A DNA stretch of 31,262 bases from Pelargonium nanum. Taxonomy: Eukaryota > Streptophyta > Magnoliopsida > Geraniales > Geraniaceae. The stretch spans positions 1 to 31,262 of the forward strand of contig JAYMTF010000713.1 of NCBI GenBank assembly GCA_036897485.1, in the 5' to 3' direction. This document shows, one piece after another, positions 23,703 through 31,262 of this stretch. The number at the start of each line of letters is the position of its first letter. Position 1 is the stretch's first letter. The position numbers and the translations under genes are program-made. Below the pieces are notes generated by a model that was not told where the DNA came from, made no database searches, and saw only the letters and a program-made list of their open reading frames with translations.

Positions 23703-23713
23703 AGGGGTCCCCT
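23703..23713. repeat. GC-cluster palindrome AGGGGTCCCCT
   Basis: An 11-nt odd palindrome identical to the core of the element at 16995-17007. Confidence 0.75.
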
Positions 23714-24489
23714 AGATTCATAAAAAGAATGCCAGGATTTTATAAGGTAGCAGTTTAGCACAAATTATCAAAAATAAAAAGCCAAGGGCAGGGCACCAAA
23801 GACTTTCAGATTGAGATAGTTATCCAGTTATTATTTAGTTAATACTAGGCTCCTGTAATTAGGAATTTTAGTACTACAATTCGAGAAATGTAAATAATGC
23901 TTTTTTGAATATACTGCAAAGTATAAGGATAAGCTCTTGCTAACTTGTGATTTATTTCAAAGAGACACATTTCTGGTTACTCTATAACAGTTTTGAAAAC
24001 TTAAAATAAGTACTACTATAGCTATCTTAAAGTAAGTCGGTGATCAAAACTATTGGTAGCTACATAATAAAATCTAGTGTTTGTAGAATATCGTAAGAGA
24101 AAGGAAGGAATCTTGTTCTATTTAGTTGGATTCAGAAATCCTTTTCAAAGGGAGATAGCGTATACCACATCTTTTTCATATACTGGCTACTGCGCATAGT
24201 TAGTTCTAATTTATAATAGAGAGATCCTTAAGACGCATCAAATTTAGCACTTCCTTTTTTAGGTCCCCGGCAACTACTTTTTAAATATTCAGAATATCCC
24301 GGATTAATTTGTTTGCCTCCTTCCTTCATAATCCTGAATTTGATAATACAAAAACACTGAAATGAAAACTATTGTTAGGCTAAATTTTATAGAATGTTTT
24401 CGTTAAATTTCTAATTATCTTATCTGAGCTCGTTCAAACCGGATATATAGGTGTTACCTTTATGTGCTGCAATGACTTATATTATACTA

Positions 24490-25000
24490 AAACGGAAAAA
24501 GATCCCCGTTGACCCTGTATTTAGCTGCTGCCCTTAAACTCAAGAGAGAAAAATCACTTTAATTTAAGAAATAAGAAATCCTTGATCTATTAAAAGGACT
24601 TAGAACCTTATAACCATCTACACCCTCGAGATAACACAGCTAGCTTTACAAGGAAACCCCTAAAATATTCTACCTTATTATCATACTTTTGTACTTTTTG
24701 GTTATGAGGCTGAAAAGTAGCTAGATTTTCATTTTAAAAAATCTTAGACTAGTTTTTGATAACTATAATTTTTGCTTTTAGTGGTATAGTAGGTAGGTTC
24801 CAGAATAAGAATTAAAACTTTTTTGTTTAATATATAAATCAGTTAAATTCCCATTAGATTAGAATGGATTCGGAGTTATAAGCCCTTTTTTTTTTTTGCT
24901 CGAAGCAATTTAGAATAGGTATTCTCGGGGGGTATTTGGTCTTACCCGTATGTATAAGGAATGTCTAAGAAAAGCTCAATGCCCGATAGACTGAGAATTA
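24490..25000 (+). pseudogene. LSU rRNA domain V-VI-like segment, degenerate
   Basis: Motifs of the peptidyl-transferase domain occur in order on the plus strand. ACGGAAA then CCCCGT (24492-24509) corresponds to E. coli 2054-2067, with extra bases. GATAACA (24630) corresponds to 2447, and GGCTGAA..GTAG (24708-24720) to 2525, with 2 extra A. CATTTTAAA (24730) corresponds to 2559. GGATTCGGAGT (24866-24876) corresponds to the sarcin-ricin strand after 2660. TCTAAG followed by TGCCCGA and CTGAG (24964-24995) matches the 3' part near 2757. The 2447-to-2525 spacing is 78 nt in both. Against function: indels fall inside normally invariant loops, the AGTACGAGA half of the sarcin-ricin loop is missing, about 14 nt after GTAG are absent, and a run of 12 T interrupts domain VI. 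I infer a decayed or extremely divergent LSU. E. coli numbering is from memory. Confidence 0.35.
24886..24897. repeat. Longest homopolymer, 12 T
   Basis: An uninterrupted run of 12 T, longer than any other homopolymer seen in the window. It lies inside the LSU-like segment, between the sarcin-ricin-like and the 3'-end-like motifs. Confidence 0.8.
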
Positions 25001-25924
25001 ACCCAAACTTCAATATCACAAGAAGGGAGCCTCGTTTATATTTTATATTTAGAATAGGACTAAAGAAAATCTTTTGGTTATACCCTCTTGATAAAGGGTG
25101 TTGTGACTGATCCAAGACTTTGCTCTTGATAGTTTTATACTAGTCCCTCTCCTTTTGCTTGTATTTCTGTAGAAAATCAATAGTATTGTTTGGAATTAAA
25201 AAAGGTAACCTATAAACCCGGCGGGGAATCCTTCTAGATAGAATCTATTGTAAATATCTGAGCTCCTCAAGTATTCATGTTAGTGCTTTTGATAATTGAT
25301 AAGCAGATGTATCACTATAAGTTTCCCTTTTACAAGATGAAGTGAAAACTGCCTTTACGCTGTATTCGTGGGGTCTTGACTTCCCTAAGATCTCCCTGTT
25401 ATGGATGCCTCAAGAGCCCCTTTTTGCCTGAACCTTAGTAATATCTTTATCCTATAAAATAAAAAGTGGAATTCCTATCCTATAAGTTAAGACCTACTGA
25501 GATAAGTTATCTTAACCAGAATTTCGGTTAATCAAAGAAAATAGATCTAAAGGTTTAAGATAAGTACACCTATAAAGGACTCCTCTTTTAACCCCTAAGC
25601 CTAAAATTAATTTTCCAATTTCTTAGACTTGTGCTTTTATCTTGTTAAAACTGAGTTGAGGGAAAACATGTACCGGGAAATAAGGATTAATTCACAGAAT
25701 AACCATATTATATGGTTTTTGGAGGAAAACAACGGCACCCCCTTAAAGTCCTATAAACTACCTTTAACCCGAAACTTATTAACTTGCCTATTCTCTATTT
25801 TTAGGGTGCCTTTCTCATATTGATTAAGTACTAGCCTTTTAGTTTTGTCTATTGTCCCGAAATTAAAAGCCTTGTTCGCCACTTTTTTACAATTAGTATC
25901 TCGTATCACGATTATCCTTAATAG

Positions 25925-25975
25925 GGCTATTTGAACCTGCGCATGCCGCCTGGGTTTGTTTTTTATCTAGATGTT
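25925..25975 (-). pseudogene. tRNA T-arm-like trace
   Basis: On the minus strand GCAGGTTCAAAT (25940-25929) resembles a tRNA T arm, preceded by GGCATGC. No D arm, anticodon arm or acceptor is convincing. It lies on the opposite strand, between the LSU-like and SSU-like segments, where organelle rRNA operons often carry tRNAs. That context is the only reason it is kept. Confidence 0.12.
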
Positions 25976-26280
25976 GTAGGTTAAAGCCTTGGAGAAAAAG
26001 AATAGCGAAGGCTTACCTCTTATATTTATTATGTAAAGCCCCTTATATATGGGGTAAATAAAAAATTTTAATAGCTATGAACTAAACTGGATATTGGAAG
26101 AGTTTTTGCTACTATTAGCCTTTTATTACTTTGATGAACCCTTAACTACAACTTTGTGAAAGCTTTTTTATTATTCTAGGAATTTAGTTCTTCGTCTTGG
26201 TGCTGTAATAGGATGCTATTTCTAGAAGGTCTACTCTTTTTTTTCTCTCGTTGGATACCTCAATATCAGATGGATTTTTA

Positions 26281-26680
26281 AACCAAAGGCTGCAGAAAAC
26301 CCCAAGCGGACTGCGGCAATACTTTATTATTTGCTCTAATCAGTTCTCATCTTTATATTAACTAACAGGACTTAACTCTAGCGTAGGGAACTGAAGTCAA
26401 AGGAGTCTTATCGTTATTTAATATATTTTCTAGGATATATTGAATTTAAAACCGAAATCCTTTGTTTCATAAGAATACTCTTAAAAAGGGGGTGAAATGC
26501 TGGGTTACACTCAAGAATTAACCTTTACTTTTGGTTCTGGAATATCTACACCGAGAAGAATTTTAGCCTATATTAGCTTGTCTCTATAAACCGAAGCTGG
26601 GTGCTGAAAGCCGGAAAACTCTCAACAAGAATTTTTACGTTAAATCGAATTTAGAGCCCTGGATTTTCACTTGTTTATAT
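26281..26680 (+). pseudogene. SSU rRNA central-domain-like segment, degenerate
   Basis: Four SSU motifs occur in order on the plus strand. GCGGCAATAC (26313-26322) resembles the 530 loop GCGGTAATAC. GGTGAAATGC (26491-26500) is identical to the 690-loop element. GGTGCTGAAAGC (26600-26611) is GGTGCGAAAGC of position 760 with one extra T. ATTTAGA followed by CCCTGG and TTTTCAC (about 26650-26670) resembles the 790 loop ATTAGATACCCTGGTAGTCCAC. Spacings are 178, 109 and about 50 nt against roughly 163, 70 and 25 nt in E. coli, so the copy is longer between motifs. The CCCTGG and GGTGC forms are of proteobacterial or protist-mitochondrial type, not chloroplast type. Substitutions and indels in near-invariant positions argue against normal function. 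The 5' and 3' domains are not convincingly seen. Confidence 0.3.
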
Positions 26681-29600
26681 ACCTCTGTTGTTTGTAAGGG
26701 GTAACCATATCTAGATGCAAAAAACCATATAAAAGAAGGGCTATTGGGCTCATTTACCTTGCTCTTGAAATTTATATCTCAACTAAATTTTTAGGTTATA
26801 AACTGCACATTCTCCATCCTTGCATACATTTTTTGCAGGCATTACTCACCTCACAAGAAAAGGAGAAAGCAAGATTAACTCTTGAATGATAAATAACATT
26901 AAAGAAACCTTTTCCTTGAAGTACTTAGTTGAGGGGTCTTGTTACCCGGATAATATCCAATAGAGGATCCCATATAAAGAAAAGACACTAGACAGAATTC
27001 TTTTTGTTGACTGACTCTCTCGATTATCCTAAGAACTACAGCAACTGATAAAACCATCCTTACGCCTGCGAGAACCCCGGTTCCAGAGTTTGATTGCCAT
27101 CCCGTAAAAACAAGTTATTTTCTTTAAATAGGATTTATTAGCTAGACTGGGAAAGAGTTAGCATAATGTAGCGTACCCTTTTTTAGGATCTCCGCGTATC
27201 ATTAATGGGTTCAGCTGCTAGTCCTGGTATTGTTTTCTTAACAGATTGTGAGGGGCTCCTCAACTGGAGTTAAAAGGGTTACATGAAATAGTTATGATTC
27301 AACGGGGTTCACTCTATTTTTACTAAAAAAGTAATATTATTTAAAAATAGTATTTATTTTTATAAATTCACTACCTACACTACCAAAGTCTAAGTGATTT
27401 AATTACTAAAGTTTTTTTTGACTGATATATAAGGAATCTCTAATTACTTTAACTTGAAACCCATATATAAGCATAAAACTTTAGCTATAGTAGAATATTA
27501 TTTTTTCCCGTGCCTGCTATAATGCAAAACTCTAACAATATTTTTTGGCAATAAAAGTACAGCACAATACAACTAGGGTTTCTGAATTTTATATTTTAGT
27601 TAGAAAAATGAGGATATAGCAACAGTACGGGGGCTCTTTTCAAATGAGATATGGATTACTCCTTTAGTCATAAAATTGAATAGAGAAGAAGAATATTTCT
27701 TAGATAGAACAAAAAACTTTATCAAAAGGCATTTTATCCCTTATATTGAATGGAAAACAAAGGAGTAATAAAGATCAATATCTAATCTCTTTTTCCAACT
27801 AGGCTGACATCTTGATTGAAAGCTGTCCGCTGACGTTTGAGTAAATGCCGCTGAAGCAATACTACCAAATCAATATAAAATTCTTAGTTTTAGTACGAAA
27901 AAAGCATTGTTGCACTATGTAAAGTTGATATGTACTCAGGTACAAAACTTATCACTAAAAAGTAAAGCTAAGAAAATTTAAAGGCTCTTTTTAGCAAGAA
28001 CTTATATATCCCCCAGCAAGAGGTACGAGAACAAGAAAGTTTTATAAGGGTGAGAGTCATTACTAAAAGTACTAATTCAAATAATTTTGTTCTTTTAGTT
28101 GCACAACAAATAAACCCAATAAAAAAGAGTTTTGGGGTGCCTTAAACCCTAACTCAGTGACTCATTAAGAACTTTAGAAAAAGCTATAGACTTTAAATAG
28201 ATATCTCATATATAATGGGAATTCAATTATTATACGGTAATAAAAGTTGCTCTTGCATTGGTATTTTTTACGGAACCCTTTTTCTCTTTGTTTGCAAAAT
28301 CCTGTGTGTGTTTTTAGTAGTTTTTACTTTTGTTCAATTTCTTGTGTAGTAGTAAAGGCGATGGTCCCTGAATACGAATACTTAACTTTTCTTTTAGAGT
28401 ACTTTATTATATACCGAGAGGTACTATATCACCTTTGTAAATAAGCGGAGTTCTCGGGGTTTTAACCCTTGTATTTTGTATCGTTTTCGAAAAGCCTACC
28501 TATCTCGGTTGACAGTACTCGAACTTCTCTAGTTTTTCTGTCATTTGTTATGCTGCTATATCAACTTGATTCGAACCTCTGTTTTATCCAAAGGAGGACC
28601 CCTATAAATTCTAGCTAAGTACATTATCTAATTAATTTTAGAGAGTGTTATGCCCTTGCTTTCTTACAGCGCTATACTGTAATACTTTTTATTAAGAGAT
28701 AACAGAGGTCCCCTTAGAACCCTTGGAAAAGCAGAGCTACGAACCCTCCCATAAATATTTTAAAACGTTTTCCTTTGAATTGAATAAAGTAAAATACTCG
28801 TAACAAGAACCTAATTAAATTTAAGATTTAGTTCAAATAGATAGATCACTTTAATTATATATATTTGTACACACAAACGGGGTATATTCATGTATCTTTT
28901 TTTTGCTAGATAAAAAAAAGAGTCTTTATGATACCCTACTTATACTATTACATAAAGGGGTTTTCTTAAGCACTCCCTATAATATAAGAATACTTCCTGC
29001 CTTGACTTTTTAAAATTAGATAAATAATAATAATTTATTTAAACTGCAGCGTTTAGTTATATCGATAGCATGTAGTTTTGGTTTGTTTAACTTACAGAAA
29101 CTCTAAACTAAAGTTTAGTTTATGAAGGATATATTAAAAGAACTAACTTGGCTTTATGAAAAAGGTTGTAGAATATTATAACTATGACTGGTTCAAGCTA
29201 TATCTGGAACTGAAGTACCAAAACTAAGTACAAAATGCTTTAACCTCGCTGCTACGTGCATGCTCCTCATAAAAAAAGGTAAATAAGAAATATAGGACTC
29301 TAGGGCAAAAATTTATTAGTAGTCTATACTTTTGTTTGCAAGTAGACTGCCCGGTAAAGAAGCATTGTTTATATATTCTCAAAGGATTTCGTGCAAAAAG
29401 TAGCTGTGCTGTAACAATCTGAGGTTATTGAGTCCGATTAGGCTTCTCGCCTAACACTGACCGAATATGGAATGAGCCAAGAGATTCCTTTTAGCAAGAG
29501 TATTTTTGAAGTAATAAGATAAAACGGCCACGCCTCACCTTTTTCTTTACTAATAAATTGTTATAAAAACAAAGGGAATCGCTCTATTAGAATAGAACTA

Positions 29601-30570
29601 AGTTTAGTTAATTAAGATAGTCTCCCTCTAAAATGTATAAAGTTCAGTAGTATACAAGTCGATATTTGCACGGTGTCCCCTAAAAATACATCTATTATCT
29701 GTAAATTTAATTATTCATGTGTTAATTATTAAAAAAATTTATATCCTTTTCTTTTTGAAATGGAAGCACTTAAATTAAACCTTTTAAGAAAAAGCGATTT
29801 TAACTAAAAAACTAAGTTAAGCGTGTCTGTCCTTTTTTTATATCTTACAAAAAAACTTTGATGCAGGTTTTTATTAATCAATGGACCCCTTTTGCTCTTT
29901 CTTGTTACCCTACCTTATAGGCGTCCGGTAATCTAGTTTATTTTGTTTAATATAAATTTAAAGTATTCTTAGTGATTAGTGAGATGAATGTTTGGTATAA
30001 ATAAGTGCCTATACAGCTACAGCAGGACCCAGGTCGTCTCGTATTCTACGGAAAAAGGAATAAAAAAATTTACTAAAAGCTGTCGTATAACCTTTTTTAA
30101 TAAAAAAGAACCTCTATAACTATTTTTATTGAAGAATCCCGCACGTATAAGAAAAAAAGGAGTACTATCATAGTAGTTCTGTAAAGGAAGGTAATGACAG
30201 CTGTTGATATTGACACAGTTTAGGATGTTCAATTCAGCTTAGATTTCAGTTACTGATAAGTTATAAAATAATGCCAAGAATTCTAATTCTAGATCGGCCC
30301 ATATAGGAAAAATATGTTTAATTGAAGTTTTACGAAGGGGTTCTGAGGACTGCCTAGGTACTAAAGTTTACAGTAAATAATATAGCTTGGCTTCCAGACC
30401 ATTCATTGGCGATAGTAAACTCTATTTTCAATGAATATAAGGGGGGTCTCGTTTTTTATGCCAATTGTACTTTAAATTGCCAATAAAAATGCTAGTAAAA
30501 AAGAATCTCGTAAGAGTAGAAATCCATAGAGAATAAGAATTAAATTAAGTAATATGACGCAGCCCCCTTC
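26681..30570. other. Non-coding DNA, weak traces only
   Basis: No credible gene. TTAACTC then GAATGA near 26876 might be the SSU element around E. coli 906-917. CGTAACAAG at 28799 and GATCAC at 28842 recall the SSU 3' end, but the intervening SSU landmarks are missing and the distance is far too long, so I do not extend the SSU to here. T-loop-like sequences occur on the minus strand at 28566-28575 and 28516-28525. Near the second, GTTGATA (28565-28559) and TGTCAAC (28514-28508) can pair over seven positions, but the interior does not fold as a tRNA. A compact inverted repeat CTAAACT / AGTTTAG lies at 29103-29118. The open frame at 28247-28444 (plus) is of chance length. Confidence 0.4.
29103..29118. 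repeat. 7-bp inverted repeat, AA loop
   Basis: CTAAACT (29103-29109) and AGTTTAG (29112-29118) are perfectly complementary around AA. Confidence 0.55.
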
Positions 30571-30577
30571 TCTACTA

Positions 30578-30591
30578 TTATCTTAAGATAA
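30578..30591. repeat. 14-bp perfect palindrome
   Basis: TTATCTTAAGATAA is self-complementary over 14 bp, the longest perfect gap-free palindrome I found. It is A/T-rich, unlike the GC-cluster elements. It could be a site for a dimeric DNA-binding protein or a cruciform, but no adjacent gene gives a role. Confidence 0.75.
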
Positions 30592-30734
30592 AGTAACATT
30601 ATTATTCATTAGTCAGACTTTGTAGGACATTCCTAATTACTATAAAATACTACTTTTGTGAGTCTGGGTTTAGTTTAGGAAAAGAAACGCTAAGGAATCT
30701 TTCGCCTCCCTACGCTTTTCAATGATGAATGTTT

Positions 30735-30812
30735 TAAATTTATATATAGGGTTTGAACCAATGTCATTTGTATCCGGAAGTGTGCGCTCTACTAGTCTTA
30801 TTTTCTGGTGAT
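30735..30812 (-). pseudogene. Degenerate tRNA-Arg(CCG)-like trace
   Basis: On the minus strand TAGTAGAGCGC (30791-30781) resembles the D arm and following bases typical of arginine tRNAs. The loop TTCCGGA (30779-30773) has T33 and anticodon CCG, as in tRNA-Arg(CCG). GGTTCAAACCC (30759-30749) is a T-loop match. Distance from D stem to T arm is canonical. The T stem pairs at four of five positions. The anticodon stem does not pair, the D loop is several bases short and no acceptor stem is found. Read as a decayed tRNA, with arginine as the likely original identity. Confidence 0.28.
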
Positions 30813-30819
30813 CAGAATA

Positions 30820-31262
30820 CGAAAATCCCGCCTTTCTTTTGTCTTGGTCAGGTAGAGTATAAAAGGTTTTAAACGCACTTAAAATTAGGTGATATGAGGC
30901 ATCTTTCTATATAAGTAATTTTTCAAGGCTACTAACTTATTCAAGAATGCAACCCCTCTGGTTTTTAGTCTAATTTTATTTTATAAAAAACTCTTAATCG
31001 AATATCTTAATATGTTTTACTCAGTCATTCTTAACTCAACTCTGAGTTCTCCTTCAATAAATAATTTGTAGGATAAAAAGACAAACACAGCTAGTATATT
31101 CTGAACTCTTTTGTATGTTTTATATTTTTTAGTTTGGAATAATCGACCCGGTCGAAAGGCGCTAAAATTGACAAAGAATATACTTTTATTCTATCAGTTC
31201 ATTCAAATCTAATGATCTAAAACTGAAATTAAAAAGTAGCCTTAATAACTACAAAGCAGTAA
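30820..31262. other. Non-coding end of window
   Basis: A/T-rich sequence with no gene, no repeat shared with the A-rich left end that I can see, and no tRNA-like or rRNA-like motif. Confidence 0.5.

Noticed and set aside
28247-28444. Hydrophobic plus-strand open frame of 65 codons
   Set aside because: Rich in Phe, Leu and Cys simply because the strand is T-rich; no transmembrane protein family recognised.
28508-28565. 7-bp acceptor-like pairing GTTGATA/TGTCAAC around a GTTCGAG word, minus strand
   Set aside because: Only 58 nt, with no pairing T arm or anticodon arm. A 7-bp pairing in a short window is not rare by chance.
28799-28880. CGTAACAAG, GATCAC and TTGTACACAC, words of the SSU 3' domain
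   Set aside because: TTGTACACAC lies downstream of the other two, the reverse of the SSU order. The distance from the central-domain segment is more than 2 kb, and intermediate landmarks are absent.
1-31262. CRISPR array, insertion sequence, phage or plasmid module
   Set aside because: No regularly spaced direct repeats, no terminal inverted repeats flanking a transposase-like frame, and no coding modules of any kind.
1-31262. Perkinsus-type frameshift decoding (skips at AGGY and CCCCT) hiding mitochondrial genes
   Set aside because: AGGGG and CCCCT words are indeed frequent, but I could not find Cox1, Cox3 or Cob signature peptides near them in any frame. The idea remains untested, not supported.

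Overview
This window is about two-thirds A+T by eye and contains no protein gene that I can support. The longest standard-code open frames are 107, 95, 83 and 79 codons. They lie on both strands, often overlap one another, and show no recognisable domain, conserved motif or ribosome-binding pattern. Frames of this length and number are what stop-codon frequency alone gives in 31 kb of this composition. The content is closest to organellar DNA, mitochondrial or plastid-like, that is almost entirely non-coding. It could instead be a decayed organelle-derived insertion, or an organelle whose genes cannot be read straight from the DNA. A gene-poor dinoflagellate-type mitochondrial contig would fit the composition, the missing ORFs and the many palindromes, but the tRNA-like traces argue against it. 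I cannot settle the organism.

Layout. Positions 1-262 are a strongly A-rich end with two copies of a shuffled direct repeat. From about 330 to 15.2 kb the DNA is non-coding, with scattered short palindromes, two small tandem duplications (2983-3010 and 9370-9387), a compositionally distinct A/T-rich island (about 9160-9830) and tRNA-like traces on the minus strand (about 6935-7010 and 10011-10060). From 15.3 to 23 kb there is more of the same, with an isolated LSU-domain-IV-like motif at 15.3 kb, tRNA-like traces at 17.4 kb (minus) and 18.7 kb (plus), and the best tRNA-like trace, a lysine type, at 22.87 kb (plus). The segment 24.49-25.00 kb (plus) carries a collinear series of motifs matching domains V and VI of LSU rRNA. 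The segment 26.28-26.67 kb (plus) carries a collinear series matching the central part of SSU rRNA, from the 530 loop to the 790 loop. The last 4.6 kb is non-coding, with a minus-strand arginine-type tRNA trace at 30.75 kb and a 14-bp perfect palindrome at 30.58 kb.

How it hangs together. The rRNA-like and tRNA-like stretches keep order and sometimes exact spacing, but they carry small insertions, deletions and substitutions inside the most conserved loops, and the tRNA stems mostly do not pair. I therefore read them as fossils or extremely derived copies, not as demonstrably working genes. The other clear signal is a dispersed population of short GC-rich palindromes, of the type AGGGG(N)CCCCT, GGGCCC and GGATCC. 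They occur far more often than the base composition predicts and resemble the mobile GC clusters or hairpin elements known from some fungal and algal organelle genomes.
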